Assembly: GCA_016868255.1 (NCBI GenBank)
Contig: VGHN01000012.1
Coordinates: forward strand, 1 to 39,640
From: Betaproteobacteria bacterium
Lineage (GTDB): Bacteria; Pseudomonadota; Gammaproteobacteria; Burkholderiales; Burkholderiaceae_A
Direction: 5' to 3'
DNA: 39,640 bases
Part shown: piece by piece, positions 9,652 through 18,681 of the stretch
Position numbering within the stretch: position 1 is the stretch's first letter
Layout of the letters: every line of letters starts with the position of its first letter
Program-made: the position numbers and the translations under genes
Notes under the pieces: generated by a model
Told to the model about the DNA's origin: nothing
Databases searched by the model: none
The model's input: the letters and a program-made list of their open reading frames with translations, nothing else

Positions 9652-10859
9652 AGCCCAATGATTTGCCCTACAACATGCCCGACGCCCATGGGCATTTCGG
9701 ACCGTACGGGGGCAGCTTTGTCTCCGAGACGCTATCGCAGGCGCTCGAAGATCTCCGGGCCTTGTATGAAGAGGTTCGTCACGACAGGGCGTTCCAAGAG
9801 GAATTCCAACGAGAGCTCAAGCACTTCGTTGGCCGTCCGTCGCCGATTTATCACGCCAAGCGCTGGTCCGAGCAACTCGGTGGCGCGCAAATCTACTTCA
9901 AGCGCGAAGACCTCAATCACACAGGCGCCCACAAGGTGAACAACACCATTGGCCAGGCACTTCTCGCGAAGCGCATGGGCAAGCCCCGTGTGATTGCCGA
10001 AACGGGTGCCGGCCAGCACGGTGTTGCAACAGCCACAGTGGCGGCTCGTTTCGGAATGAAGTGTGTGGTCTATATGGGATCCACCGATGTGGCCCGGCAG
10101 GCCGCCAATGTCTATCGAATGAAGTTGCTTGGTGCCGAAGTGGTGCCGGTAGAGAGTGGCTCAAAGACACTCAAAGACGCATTGAATGAGGCCATGCGCG
10201 ATTGGGTGACCAATGTGGAGAACACCTTCTACATTATTGGCACGGTGGCCGGCCCACACCCTTACCCAATGATGGTTCGCGATTTCAACTCGGTGGTGGG
10301 CAAAGAGTGCCTCTGGCAGATGCCCGAGATGATCGGCCGCCAACCCGATATGGTGCTGGCCTGTGTCGGTGGTGGCAGCAATGCCATGGGAATCTTCTAC
10401 GATTACATCAACGAGCCAGGCGTTGCCCTGGTCGGTGTTGAGGCCGGCGGCGAGGGCATCGACTCGGGTCACCATGCGGCCTCGCTCTCGGCGGGAACGC
10501 CCGGTGTGTTGCATGGCAATCGCACCTACCTCCTTCAAGATGCCAACGGACAAATCATCGAGACGCACTCGGTCTCGGCCGGTCTCGATTACCCCGGCGT
10601 GGGCCCGGAGCACGCTTGGCTCAAAGACAATGGGCGTGCAAGCTACGTGCCCATCAACGACAAGGACGCATTGCAGGCCTTCCACGACTGCTGTCGCATT
10701 GAGGGAATCATTCCTGCGCTAGAGACCAGTCATGCAATCGCCTATGCCGCCAAGGTGGCGCCCTCCATGGCCAAGGACAAAGTCATTCTGGTGAATATGT
10801 CGGGCCGAGGCGACAAAGACATGCATACCGTGGCCCAGGCCAGTGGAATGACTCTCTAA
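9648..10859 (+). CDS. trpB: Tryptophan synthase, beta chain
   Basis: PLP enzyme that joins indole, channelled from TrpA, with serine to make tryptophan. It has 403 residues, the usual length. The PLP lysine is Lys96 in HTGAHKVNN; the catalytic glutamate region and the phosphate-binding GGGSNAMG loop are intact. The start is the GTG at 9648, placed five bases after a good Shine-Dalgarno AAGGAGA (9636-9642). It overlaps the trpF stop (GTGA). The stop TAA shares a base with the trpA ATG, so the alpha and beta subunits are coupled. Confidence 0.98.
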   Translation: MKPNDLPYNMPDAHGHFGPYGGSFVSETLSQALEDLRALYEEVRHDRAFQEEFQRELKHFVGRPSPIYHAKRWSEQLGGAQIYFKREDLNHTGAHKVNNTIGQALLAKRMGKPRVIAETGAGQHGVATATVAARFGMKCVVYMGSTDVARQAANVYRMKLLGAEVVPVESGSKTLKDALNEAMRDWVTNVENTFYIIGTVAGPHPYPMMVRDFNSVVGKECLWQMPEMIGRQPDMVLACVGGGSNAMGIFYDYINEPGVALVGVEAGGEGIDSGHHAASLSAGTPGVLHGNRTYLLQDANGQIIETHSVSAGLDYPGVGPEHAWLKDNGRASYVPINDKDALQAFHDCCRIEGIIPALETSHAIAYAAKVAPSMAKDKVILVNMSGRGDKDMHTVAQASGMTL

Positions 10860-11677
10860 TGTCGCGTCTGGCTGCGCGTTTTGAATCCCTGGCTGCACAG
10901 GGCCGAAAGGCGCTCATTCCCTATGTAACCGCGGGCGATCCCTCGCGTGAGCAGACCATCGAGGTCATGCATGCGCTGGTTCGGGCGGGCGCCGATGTCA
11001 TTGAACTCGGTGTCCCCTTCTCAGATCCCATGGCCGATGGCCCGGTGATTCAACGCTCGAGTGAGCGAGCCCTTGAGCGAGGTGTCTCCCTCAAAGACTG
11101 TTTAGACTGGGTCGAGGGGTTTCGCAAGTCAGATGCCAACACGCCCGTGGTGCTCATGGGTTATGCCAATCCTGTCGAGCGCATGGGCACGAAGGCCTTC
11201 GTCGAGCGGGCCAAGTCGGTGGGTGTCGATGGCGTGCTCATTGTGGATTACCCCCCGGAAGAGTGCGAGGCCTTTGGCCTGGCCTGTCGCGAAGCGGGCA
11301 TCGATCTTATTTTCTTGCTGGCCCCCACCTCATCGAATGAGCGCATGGACCAGGTGGCCCGCATTGGTTCTGGCTACCTCTATTACGTGTCCCTTCGAGG
11401 GGTCACTGGTGCAGCCAATCTCGATGCCACCGATGTCGCCGAGAAGGTCAAGCGAATTCGCTCGCATACCCAGATGCCCATTGGCGTTGGCTTTGGCATC
11501 TCAGATGCCACTTCAGCCAAGGCCATTGGTCAGCATGCAGATGCGGTGGTCATTGGCAGCGCACTGATTCGCCTAATGGAGTCTTCGGTTAAAGAGAAGT
11601 CCGATCCGATCAAGTCGCTGGAGTCTTTTCTGCGTTCGATTCGAGTGGCACTCGATGAGCTCGCGCCAGCCAAATAG
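10859..11677 (+). CDS. trpA: Tryptophan synthase, alpha chain
   Basis: Cleaves indole-3-glycerol phosphate to indole and glyceraldehyde-3-phosphate within the TrpA2B2 complex. It has 272 residues, normal length. The catalytic pair Glu49 and Asp60 lies in [16 protein letters not shown], and the phosphate-site region GVGFGIS is present. The ATG at 10859 shares its A with the trpB stop TAA. accD follows after 14 bases, the usual trpA-accD order of beta- and gammaproteobacteria. Confidence 0.98.
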   Translation: MSRLAARFESLAAQGRKALIPYVTAGDPSREQTIEVMHALVRAGADVIELGVPFSDPMADGPVIQRSSERALERGVSLKDCLDWVEGFRKSDANTPVVLMGYANPVERMGTKAFVERAKSVGVDGVLIVDYPPEECEAFGLACREAGIDLIFLLAPTSSNERMDQVARIGSGYLYYVSLRGVTGAANLDATDVAEKVKRIRSHTQMPIGVGFGISDATSAKAIGQHADAVVIGSALIRLMESSVKEKSDPIKSLESFLRSIRVALDELAPAK

Positions 11678-11691
11678 GAGATGCTGTTCCC

Positions 11692-12555
11692 ATGAGTTGG
11701 ATTGAGAAGATTCTTCCCCCGCGGATTCAACAGACCGAGGGACGTCGGCGCAGCGTTCCCGAAGGGGTCTGGCTCAAGTGCCCATCTTGCGATGCCGTGC
11801 TCTACCGCGACGACCTCGGGAAGAACCTCCAGGTCTGCCCAAGCTGCGCACATCACATGCGCATTCGCGCTCGGGTGCGCCTTGACCAACTGCTCGACCC
11901 AGAGAATCGATCTGAGATTGGCCAGGAGGTCGAGCCCATCGACAGCCTCAAGTTCAAAGACAGCCGCCGCTATCCCGAGCGGCTACAGGAGGCGCAGCAG
12001 CAGACCAGCGAATCCGATGCAATGGTGGTGATGTCGGGCAGCATTTTGGGTGTGCCGGTGGTGGTGGCATGTTTTGAGTTCGAGTTCATGGGTGGCTCCA
12101 TGGGCTCGGTGGTGGGCGAGCGTTTTGTTCGGGGTGTCGAGACCGCCTTGGTCCATCGTGTGCCGTTTATATCCATTGCCGCCAGTGGCGGCGCACGCAT
12201 GCAAGAGGGCTTGCTCTCGCTCATGCAGATGGCCAAGACCACTGCGGCCATCCAGCAACTCGCATCGGCAAAGCTGCCGTATGTGTCTGTTCTCACCGAT
12301 CCGACCATGGGTGGGGTCTCGGCAAGTTTTGCCTTTGTGGCAGATGTCGTCATCGCAGAGCCCAAGGCACTCATTGGCTTTGCGGGCCCTCGAGTCATCG
12401 AGCAGACCGTTCGCGAGCGCCTTCCCGAGGGGTTTCAGCGGGCCGAGTTCTTGCTCGAGAAGGGCGCTGTGGATCGCATTGTGGACCGTCGTCAGATGCG
12501 AGACGAGCTCGCGGGCATGCTCACTATTCTTCAGCAACAAGCCTTGAGCGCTTGA
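11692..12555 (+). CDS. accD: Acetyl-CoA carboxylase carboxyltransferase, beta subunit
   Basis: With AccA it transfers CO2 from carboxybiotin to acetyl-CoA, giving malonyl-CoA for fatty acid synthesis. It has 287 residues. An N-terminal C4 zinc ribbon is visible with Cys30, Cys33, Cys49 and Cys52, followed by the crotonase-like carboxyltransferase fold with [10 protein letters not shown] and the [11 protein letters not shown] region. A Shine-Dalgarno AGGAG lies about eleven bases before the ATG. The next gene, folC, begins after a 73-base pyrimidine-rich gap (12556-12628) in which I see no terminator and no small gene. Confidence 0.97.
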   Translation: MSWIEKILPPRIQQTEGRRRSVPEGVWLKCPSCDAVLYRDDLGKNLQVCPSCAHHMRIRARVRLDQLLDPENRSEIGQEVEPIDSLKFKDSRRYPERLQEAQQQTSESDAMVVMSGSILGVPVVVACFEFEFMGGSMGSVVGERFVRGVETALVHRVPFISIAASGGARMQEGLLSLMQMAKTTAAIQQLASAKLPYVSVLTDPTMGGVSASFAFVADVVIAEPKALIGFAGPRVIEQTVRERLPEGFQRAEFLLEKGAVDRIVDRRQMRDELAGMLTILQQQALSA

Positions 12556-12628
12556 TCCTGCGCTCCTCTCAGCCTCTTCTGTTTTCAGTCTCTTCGCTTT
12601 TTATTACCAAGCACCCCCCTCAGGCGCA

Positions 12629-14008
12629 ATGAGCGATTCTGTGGCTGACCAGGACGTACTCCAGGGCTGGCTCACGCGGCTCGAGCAGTCGGCGCCTGCC
12701 ATTCGAATGTCCCTCGATTCTCTGGAGCCAGTGGCCCGCGAGATGGGATTTCAATTCGATGCCCTGGGTCTTCGCCTCTCCTGTAGTGTGGTGGTGGTCG
12801 GTGGAACCAATGGGAAGGGGTCGACTTGCGCCTTCATGGAATCGATTGCCTTGGCCGCGGGCTACAAGACGGCGGTATACAGCTCACCCCATCTGCTCTG
12901 TTTTGAAGAGCGCCTGAGAATCAACGGGGAGAACAGCACAGCCAAGGACTGGATTAAGGCATTTGCTCGGGTTGAGAAGGCGCAGTCGGCCTGCGAGAGT
13001 CCGCTGAGTTACTTCGAGTTCGTGACCCTTGCGGCGATTGCCATGGTCGATGGATCGCCCCCAGATCTTGCGATCTTCGAGATTGGCATGGGCGGTCGAC
13101 TCGATGCGGTGAATCTTCTCGCCAACGATGCGGCGGTTCTCACCTCGGTTGATTTGGACCACCAGGCCTATTTAGGCGACACCCGAGAGAAGATTGGTTG
13201 GGAGAAGGCCCACATCGCGCGAGCGGGCAGGCCCTTTGTGGTGGGCGACCCAACGCCGCCTGCGTCTGTCATGGAGGTTGCGCAGAAACAGGGCGGCTTG
13301 CCCTGCATGCTGGGTCGGGACTTCTCCTTTCAGGGTGATCGGCAGCAGTGGTCATGGACGGGCAGGCAGCAGCGAAGAAATGCGCTGGCTTACCCGGCAT
13401 TGCGCGGGGCCAATCAGTTGCTCAATGCCAGCAGCGCATTGGCAACCTTTGAATGCCTGGCCGATCGCTTGCCGATCTCGCAGGGCGCAGTTCGTGAGGG
13501 CCTTGCAAAGGTGAGCCTGCCCGGCCGCTTTCAGGTGCTGCCGGGTCAACCGGCTGTGGTTCTCGATGTCGCCCACAATCCTCACGCGGCCGGAGTCTTG
13601 GCGGCCAACCTCGATCAGATGGGCTTCTATCCCAAGACGATTGCGGTGGTTGGTCTGCTCGCCGATAAGGATGCCAGGGGCGTCTTCGAGCGGCTTCACC
13701 CCCGTGTGGATGCCTGGTGTCTTGCCGACCTCTCGGATGCCCAGGCGGGCAGTCGGGCGCGCTCTGCCGATGCCCTGCGAGTGATTCTGCAGGAAGTTCT
13801 CAGTGCGTCCCCCAGCGACAAACGCCAGGGCCTCCCCCCGGTCGAAGTCTTCATCGACTCGACTCCGCCAGAGGCCCTCGCGCGGGCGCAATCGCTCGCT
13901 GAGCCCAGTGATAGACTCGTGGTCTTCGGATCATTCTTGATGGTTGCATCGGTCTGGTCTGTTGCTCAGAAAATAGGCCAGGCCCCGCACGCTCCCCATG
14001 CCCACTGA
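12629..14008 (+). CDS. folC: Bifunctional folylpolyglutamate / dihydrofolate synthase
   Basis: ATP-dependent ligase of the Mur family that adds glutamate to dihydropteroate and to folates. It has 459 residues, slightly longer than many FolC proteins. The P-loop GTNGKGST sits at residues 59-66, preceded by four valines. EIGMGGRLDAVN and VLDVAHNPHAA are the other family motifs. The ATG at 12629 gives a normal N-terminus. Its last 11 bases overlap the SPOR-domain gene. The accD-folC-SPOR-cvpA-purF order is conserved in betaproteobacteria. Confidence 0.95.
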   Translation: MSDSVADQDVLQGWLTRLEQSAPAIRMSLDSLEPVAREMGFQFDALGLRLSCSVVVVGGTNGKGSTCAFMESIALAAGYKTAVYSSPHLLCFEERLRINGENSTAKDWIKAFARVEKAQSACESPLSYFEFVTLAAIAMVDGSPPDLAIFEIGMGGRLDAVNLLANDAAVLTSVDLDHQAYLGDTREKIGWEKAHIARAGRPFVVGDPTPPASVMEVAQKQGGLPCMLGRDFSFQGDRQQWSWTGRQQRRNALAYPALRGANQLLNASSALATFECLADRLPISQGAVREGLAKVSLPGRFQVLPGQPAVVLDVAHNPHAAGVLAANLDQMGFYPKTIAVVGLLADKDARGVFERLHPRVDAWCLADLSDAQAGSRARSADALRVILQEVLSASPSDKRQGLPPVEVFIDSTPPEALARAQSLAEPSDRLVVFGSFLMVASVWSVAQKIGQAPHAPHAH

Positions 14009-14705
14009 CTTCGAGCCAGATTTAGCGGATTTATCCGATTCAAGGGGTTCGGCATCCGACCCACTGGCCGATCACAAGCGCCGCGCCCGTTGGCGATTCG
14101 TTGGGGCCTTCATCTTCTGCGCGGCCTCTGCAGGCCTTGCACTGACCATCCTCGAGAGTGAGCCGCGTCCCCTCGCACAGGACTTTATTCTTCGTTGGCC
14201 CTCGGCACCCGAGGCGGGTCGCCCAGGGCATGAGCCTGCTGTTTTAGCCGGTGAGCCATCCAAGGCCGAAACCCCCAAGGCGCCAGCAGTTGCCACCGAG
14301 TCTGCTCCGCCCAAGTCCGCCAAGCCTGATTCGAAGTCGGACGCCAAACCCGACGCCAAACCGGAAGCAAAACCGGAGGTCAAGCCGGAAGCCAAGCGCG
14401 ATCCTCCCAAATCCGACTCACCCAAGGCCGACTCACCCAAGGCCGACTCACCCAAGGCAGCGCCGAACCACTATGTTCAGGTGGGTGCCTACAACACCCG
14501 CTCCTCCGCGGAGACCACGCGCCGAAAACTCGAGGCATCGGGCCACAAGGTTTCGGTCTCCACCGTTTCCACCGCCGATGGCGTTCGTTACCGCGTTCGA
14601 GTGGGGCCCTTCGATGCCGCCGAGGCCGATTCCGTTCGAGCCCGCGCGAAGTTGCAGGGCTACGATGCCATTCTGATTCGACCCGAGTCCAAGGGAGCCA
14701 GGTAA
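13998..14705 (+). CDS. SPOR-domain inner-membrane protein (DedD-like)
   Basis: A 235-residue protein with a cytoplasmic N-terminus, one transmembrane helix at about residues 33-52, a low-complexity periplasmic linker rich in Ala, Pro, Lys, Asp and Glu (about 75-155), and a C-terminal SPOR domain from residue 157 (YVQVGAYNTRSSAET through GVRYRVRVGPFD). SPOR domains bind denuded septal peptidoglycan, and the architecture matches DedD/FtsN-type division proteins; the folC-cvpA context matches DedD. The linker contains DAKPEAKPE-like and DSPKA repeats. The ATG lies within the end of folC. The symbol dedD is likely but not certain, so it is left blank. Confidence 0.88.
   Translation: MPTDFEPDLADLSDSRGSASDPLADHKRRARWRFVGAFIFCAASAGLALTILESEPRPLAQDFILRWPSAPEAGRPGHEPAVLAGEPSKAETPKAPAVATESAPPKSAKPDSKSDAKPDAKPEAKPEVKPEAKRDPPKSDSPKADSPKADSPKAAPNHYVQVGAYNTRSSAETTRRKLEASGHKVSVSTVSTADGVRYRVRVGPFDAAEADSVRARAKLQGYDAILIRPESKGAR
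14413..14457 (+). repeat. Three perfect 15-bp tandem repeats in the SPOR linker
   Basis: The unit CCGACTCACCCAAGG occurs three times in a row (14413-14427, 14428-14442, 14443-14457) and encodes DSPKA repeats. Less perfect AAACC(G/C)GA-type repeats lie just upstream. Whole-codon units mean that slippage would change the linker length without breaking the frame. Confidence 0.9.
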
Positions 14706-14718
14706 TGGGAGTCTGCCC

Positions 14719-15255
14719 ATGAGCGATGGCAACTGGATTGACATTGTCTGCGCGGTCATTATGTTGGCCTCGATCCTCCTATCGATCCTTCGTGGGCTCA
14801 TTCAAGAGGTGGCCTCGTTGGCGGTCTGGATCCTGGCCTTGGTGGCCGCAAGCCGTCTTGCCGAGTTTGCTGCAGACCCTTTTCGCGAAAGCGTGCCCGA
14901 GGCGGTTGCCCTCACACTGGGCTTTCTAACTGTGCTCATCATTACCCTCTTGGTGGGTCGATTGGTCACGGCCGCCATCAAGGGATTGGTTCATGCGGTG
15001 GGTGGCAATGTGATTGATCGCATCTTGGGAATTACCTTCGGACTCGCACGCGGCATGGTCATCATCACGGTGCTTGCGGTGATGGGAGCCATGACGCCCT
15101 TGGTGACTCAGCCCACCTGGAAGGAAGCCAGGGTGCGGCCGGCTCTTGAGTTCTCGATTCAGGTGGCGGCACCATGGATGCCCGCTTTTATTGCCTCTCG
15201 TGTTTCACTTGCTACCCCTGCATCTCCACCCATTGAAATTCTTGGAAGGCCCTAG
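14719..15255 (+). CDS. cvpA: CvpA family membrane protein
   Basis: A 178-residue inner-membrane protein with about four hydrophobic helices (near residues 5-23, 28-45, 62-85 and 100-125) and a short polar tail. The family is named for colicin V production in E. coli and is nearly always next to purF, as here. Its biochemical role is not settled. The start at 14719 has a GGGAG about six bases upstream. purF follows after three bases. Confidence 0.92.
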   Translation: MSDGNWIDIVCAVIMLASILLSILRGLIQEVASLAVWILALVAASRLAEFAADPFRESVPEAVALTLGFLTVLIITLLVGRLVTAAIKGLVHAVGGNVIDRILGITFGLARGMVIITVLAVMGAMTPLVTQPTWKEARVRPALEFSIQVAAPWMPAFIASRVSLATPASPPIEILGRP

Positions 15256-15258
15256 GCT

Positions 15259-16722
15259 ATGTGCGCTGTCGTTGGAATTGTTGCCACCTCACCGGTCAAT
15301 CAATCGCTCTACGACTCGCTATTGCTGATGCAACACCGCGGCCAGGATGCGGCGGGTATTGCCACGGCCCAAGGCAAGCGTGTTCATCTAGCAAGGGGAA
15401 TGGGGCTGGTTCGAGATGTGTTTCGCACACGCGATATGCGCAATCTCTTGGGTGAGATGGGTGTGGGCCATGTGCGTTATCCCACGGCCGGCAGTGCCAT
15501 GAGTTCTGAGGAGAGTCAGCCCTTCTATGTGAATGCGCCCTTTGGAATTGTGTTGGGCCACAACGGCAACCTCACCAATGCCCCTGAGTTGCAAGAAGAT
15601 ATGTACCAGCGCGATCGACGGCACATCAATACCGAGTCCGATTCCGAGGTGCTGTTGAATGTCTTTGCCCACGAGTTGCAACAGGCGGTGCATGGCTTGA
15701 ACCTCGACCCAGATGCCGTATTTGCGGCCGTCTCTGTTTTACAGCGACGCACTCGTGGGGCCTACGCCTGCGTGGCGATGATTCCCGGCTTTGGAGTGAT
15801 TGGGTTTCGCGACCCCTATGGCATTCGCCCGCTGGTCCTTGGCGAGCGCGATTCCGACCAGGGCATGGATTACATGCTTGCATCGGAGTCGGTGGCCCTA
15901 GAGGCCTTGGGATTCCAGTTGGTTCGCGATGTGAACCCAGGTGAGTGCGTGGTGATTACCGAGGAGCGAGAGCTCTTTTCAAAGGCCTGCGGGCCCACCT
16001 CGAGTTTGAACCCTTGTGTTTTTGAGTTCGTTTATTTCGCTCGGCCCGATTCCCAGATTGATGGGGTCTCGGTCTACGATGCCCGACTGCGAATGGGAGA
16101 GACCCTTGCCGAGAAGGTGGCCCGTGCCTTCCCCAAGGGTGACATTGATGTGGTCATGCCCATTCCCGACTCAAGCCGGCCTGCGGCCATGCAGCTGGCC
16201 ATGCGCTTGAATGTGCCTTACCGCGAGGGTTTTATTAAGAACCGTTATGTGGGCCGCACCTTCATCATGCCCGGCCAAGAGGTGCGCAAGAAGTCGGTGC
16301 GACAGAAGCTCAATGCCATGGCCTCCGAGTTCAAGGGCAAGCGGGTATTGATTGTCGATGACTCCATTGTTCGCGGCACGACCAGTCGCGAGATCGTGAG
16401 CATGGCACGTGAGTCGGGCGCCAAGAGCGTGATCTTTGCCTCGGCCGCACCGCCTGTGCGCTTCCCGAATGTCTACGGCATTGACATGCCCACCCGCAAA
16501 GAGCTCATTGCCCATGGGCGCAGCGATGAGGAGATCTGCAAGGCCATTGGGGCAGATCACCTGATCTATCAAGACATTGAAGAGATGAAGGCCGACGTGA
16601 GAGGATTTAACCCATTGATTGGTGGGCTCGAGGCCTCTTGTTTCGATGGCAACTACATCACGGGCGATGTCACTCCGGCCCTGCTTGATCGACTCGAGTC
16701 CTCTCGGATTGCGGAGCGTTGA
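15259..16722 (+). CDS. purF: Amidophosphoribosyltransferase
   Basis: First committed enzyme of purine synthesis: it transfers glutamine amide nitrogen to PRPP to give phosphoribosylamine. It has 487 residues. The N-terminal class II glutaminase begins MCAVVGI, so Cys2 becomes the nucleophile after Met removal and the start codon is fixed at 15259. HRGQDAAGI and GHNGNLTN are glutaminase motifs. The PRPP-binding motif is VIVDDSIVRGTT-like at residues 365-374. It lies three bases after cvpA. The gap to metZ is filled by a 10-bp periodic repeat. Confidence 0.97.
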   Translation: MCAVVGIVATSPVNQSLYDSLLLMQHRGQDAAGIATAQGKRVHLARGMGLVRDVFRTRDMRNLLGEMGVGHVRYPTAGSAMSSEESQPFYVNAPFGIVLGHNGNLTNAPELQEDMYQRDRRHINTESDSEVLLNVFAHELQQAVHGLNLDPDAVFAAVSVLQRRTRGAYACVAMIPGFGVIGFRDPYGIRPLVLGERDSDQGMDYMLASESVALEALGFQLVRDVNPGECVVITEERELFSKACGPTSSLNPCVFEFVYFARPDSQIDGVSVYDARLRMGETLAEKVARAFPKGDIDVVMPIPDSSRPAAMQLAMRLNVPYREGFIKNRYVGRTFIMPGQEVRKKSVRQKLNAMASEFKGKRVLIVDDSIVRGTTSREIVSMARESGAKSVIFASAAPPVRFPNVYGIDMPTRKELIAHGRSDEEICKAIGADHLIYQDIEEMKADVRGFNPLIGGLEASCFDGNYITGDVTPALLDRLESSRIAER

Positions 16723-16731
16723 CTAGGAATA

Positions 16732-16791
16732 TTTAAGAATGCTTAAGAAGGTTCAGGAAGGTCTTGTAAGGCTTAGGAAGGCACAAGAATG
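16732..16791 (+). repeat. Six degenerate 10-bp tandem units ending at the metZ start
   Basis: Successive decamers from 16732 read tttaagaatg, cttaagaagg, ttcaggaagg, tcttgtaagg, cttaggaagg and cacaagaatg; the last contains the metZ ATG (16789-16791). Four of six end in AAGG, giving a Shine-Dalgarno-like sequence every ten bases, of which the one at 16775-16781 is at usable distance. The repeat fills almost the whole purF-metZ gap. Confidence 0.8.
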
Positions 16792-17982
16792 AGCAAAAAA
16801 CCCACCAAGCAGTTTGCGACCCGCGCCGTGAGAGACGGCACGCATCGCTCCGCCTTTGGTGAGCACTCCGAGGCCATGTTCCTGACTTCGGGCTTTGTTT
16901 TTGACGATGCGGAGCAGGCGGCGCGACGCTTCCAGAATCAGGAGGAGGGGCCGGTCTACTCTCGGTTTACCAATCCCTCGGTGCAGATGTTCGAAGAGCG
17001 CCTGGCCTCCCTTGAAGGGGCCGAGGATTGCGTGGCCACGGCCACGGGCATGTCGGCCATTCTTGCGGTCTGCCTGGGCCTGCTTAAGTCGGGCGATGAG
17101 ATCGTCACTACGGGCAGCCTCTTTGGCGCCACCATTCAACTCTTCGATAACTTCATTGCGAAGTTTGGTGTCAAGGTGCGCTATGTCTCGCTAACCGATC
17201 CCGGGGAGTGGCAGGCCGCCATCGGCCCAAACACGCGGCTCTTTTATTTGGAGACGCCATCGAACCCACTCACAGAGATTGCCGACCTGCAGGCCATTGG
17301 TGAGATTGCCCGCAAGGCCGGTGTAATCACCGTGGTCGACAACTGCTTCTGCACGCCCGCCCTGCAACAGCCGCTTGATTACCCCATTGATTTGGTCTTG
17401 CATTCGGCCACGAAGTACATCGATGGCCAGGGCAGGGTGCTGGGGGGAGCGGTGGCCGGGCCCAGGTCATTGGTCAAAGAGGTGCGGCAGGTGGTTCGCA
17501 CTTGCGGTCCGTCGATGTCGCCATTCAATGCATGGGTGTTGCACAAGTCACTCGAGACACTTGCCGTTCGGATGCGGGCCCACAGCGAGTCGGCATTGCA
17601 GATTGCCAAGTGGTTAGAGGCGCAGCCCATGGTTGAGCGTGTGCTCTATCCCGGCCTGCCCAGTCATCCGCAGCATGCGTTGGCCATGCGGCAGCAGAGC
17701 ACGGGCGGAGCGATTGTCTCTTTCGAGATTAAGGGCAAGTCTCCCGAGGCCTCACGCGATCTAGCCTATCGGCTGGTCAACTCAGTCGAGATCTTCTCGC
17801 GCACCGGTAATTTAGGGGACACCCGCAGCATCATCACCCACCCGGGTTCCACCACGCATGGACGCATTAGCGAAGAGGCGCGCCAGCGTGCGGGCATTCG
17901 CCAAGGATTGATTCGCTTGGCGGTGGGCTTGGAAGATGTTGACGATCTGATTGCCGATTTGAAGCAGGGGCTGGCCGCCTAG
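16789..17982 (+). CDS. metZ: O-succinylhomoserine sulfhydrylase
   Basis: PLP enzyme of the Cys/Met metabolism family that makes homocysteine directly from O-succinylhomoserine and sulfide. It has 397 residues. The PLP lysine is Lys209 in SATKYIDGQGRV; YSRFTNPSV and ETPSNP are family motifs. Assignment to MetZ rather than cystathionine gamma-synthase or MetY rests on the purF-metZ order common in beta- and gammaproteobacteria and on overall length; substrate choice cannot be proved from sequence. It converges on the NlpC/P60 gene with a six-base gap and no terminator. Confidence 0.9.
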   Translation: MSKKPTKQFATRAVRDGTHRSAFGEHSEAMFLTSGFVFDDAEQAARRFQNQEEGPVYSRFTNPSVQMFEERLASLEGAEDCVATATGMSAILAVCLGLLKSGDEIVTTGSLFGATIQLFDNFIAKFGVKVRYVSLTDPGEWQAAIGPNTRLFYLETPSNPLTEIADLQAIGEIARKAGVITVVDNCFCTPALQQPLDYPIDLVLHSATKYIDGQGRVLGGAVAGPRSLVKEVRQVVRTCGPSMSPFNAWVLHKSLETLAVRMRAHSESALQIAKWLEAQPMVERVLYPGLPSHPQHALAMRQQSTGGAIVSFEIKGKSPEASRDLAYRLVNSVEIFSRTGNLGDTRSIITHPGSTTHGRISEEARQRAGIRQGLIRLAVGLEDVDDLIADLKQGLAA

Positions 17983-17988
17983 TCGACA

Positions 17989-18528
17989 TTAGCCGTGAAT
18001 GCGCCGAAAACCGGTGATCTTCGGGCCCCAATAACTGCTCACCAGGCTCTCGAGTCGAACCGTTCCCCCCTCGGTGGGCGCATGTACAAAGCGGTTTTGG
18101 CCAATGTAGATGCCGACATGGGAGTATTCCTTGCCGGTGGTATTGAAGAAAACAAGGTCTCCCGGGAGTCGGTCCTCGGCGGGCACTTCGCGGCCAGACG
18201 ACCACATCTTCTCCACAGTGCGCGGCAGTGTCTTGCCCGTGGCACGACGCATCACGTAAACCACCAGGCCGCTGCAATCAAACCCACCCGCGGGCGTATT
18301 GCCTCCCCATCGATAGGGCGTGCCCACCAAAGAGAAGGCATGCAGTGCGGGCTCGGCGAAGCCCTTCTCTGTGGCCTCCAGCCTTGCAGGCGGAAGGTCT
18401 GAGCGACGGGTGCCGGAAATAGGCGCCGGGGTCGATGAGCCCAAAAATCCCGCACAGCCGGAGACAAGCAGCGGGGAGAATGCAGCGATGAGCAGGAGCA
18501 GTCGACGTTGTTTAACGGTAGATGTCAC
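17989..18528 (-). CDS. NlpC/P60 family peptidoglycan endopeptidase lipoprotein
   Basis: A 179-residue secreted lipoprotein. The N-terminus has a basic patch, a hydrophobic core and a lipobox LVSGC with Cys25 as the lipidated residue. The C-terminal NlpC/P60 domain has the catalytic Cys85 in FDCSG, His137 in YSHVGIY and a third polar residue His149 in FVHAP, so it looks active. Such enzymes cut cell-wall peptides (gamma-D-Glu-diaminopimelate bonds in known members). The start is a GTG at 18528, overlapping the stop of a possible 20-codon upstream ORF. The resemblance is to Spr/MepS-type proteins; no symbol is given. Confidence 0.92.
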   Translation of the reverse strand: MTSTVKQRRLLLLIAAFSPLLVSGCAGFLGSSTPAPISGTRRSDLPPARLEATEKGFAEPALHAFSLVGTPYRWGGNTPAGGFDCSGLVVYVMRRATGKTLPRTVEKMWSSGREVPAEDRLPGDLVFFNTTGKEYSHVGIYIGQNRFVHAPTEGGTVRLESLVSSYWGPKITGFRRIHG

Positions 18529-18587
18529 GTCGATTGCCTGCTGATTAGCGAACTCTCAATTGTCTCGGTAAGACGTATTGCGAGCAT
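18525..18587 (-). CDS. Possible 20-residue upstream ORF coupled to the NlpC/P60 gene
   Basis: On the minus strand an ATG at 18587 opens a 20-codon frame, MLAIRLTETIESSLISRQST. Its TGA (18527-18525) overlaps the GTG start of the lipoprotein gene as GTGA. A Shine-Dalgarno-like AGAGG sits seven bases before the ATG, better than anything directly before the GTG. The peptide has no signal sequence or recognisable motif. It may serve only to deliver ribosomes to the GTG. This is an inference from spacing, not homology. Confidence 0.35.
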   Translation of the reverse strand: MLAIRLTETIESSLISRQST

Positions 18588-18681
18588 GGTCGAACCTCTT
18601 TTGTGAAAATGTGACCGCCATAGATAGACAGCGTCGACTCTATCAGCCACTAGAGAGAATCGTGCTCCCTTTGTCCCGCCA
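18588..18681. other. Intergenic gap between dnaE2 and the NlpC/P60 gene
   Basis: This holds the downstream end of dnaE2 and the upstream region of the lipoprotein gene, both on the minus strand. A 6-bp inverted repeat GATAGA/TCTATC lies around 18622-18643, without a T run. I see no convincing terminator, no clear -10/-35 pair and no gene. The lipoprotein gene could be read from dnaE2 or from a promoter I cannot recognise. Confidence 0.4.

Noticed and set aside
8974-10859. A trp leader peptide or attenuator before trpF/trpB
   Set aside because: trpF overlaps truA and trpB overlaps trpF, so there is no leader region and no tandem Trp codons.
12556-12628. The accD-folC gap as a site for a small RNA or attenuator
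   Set aside because: It is pyrimidine-rich without stable hairpins, and I find no clear promoter or terminator.
18622-18643. GATAGA/TCTATC inverted repeat downstream of dnaE2, considered as a terminator
   Set aside because: Six pairs only, long loop and no T tract.
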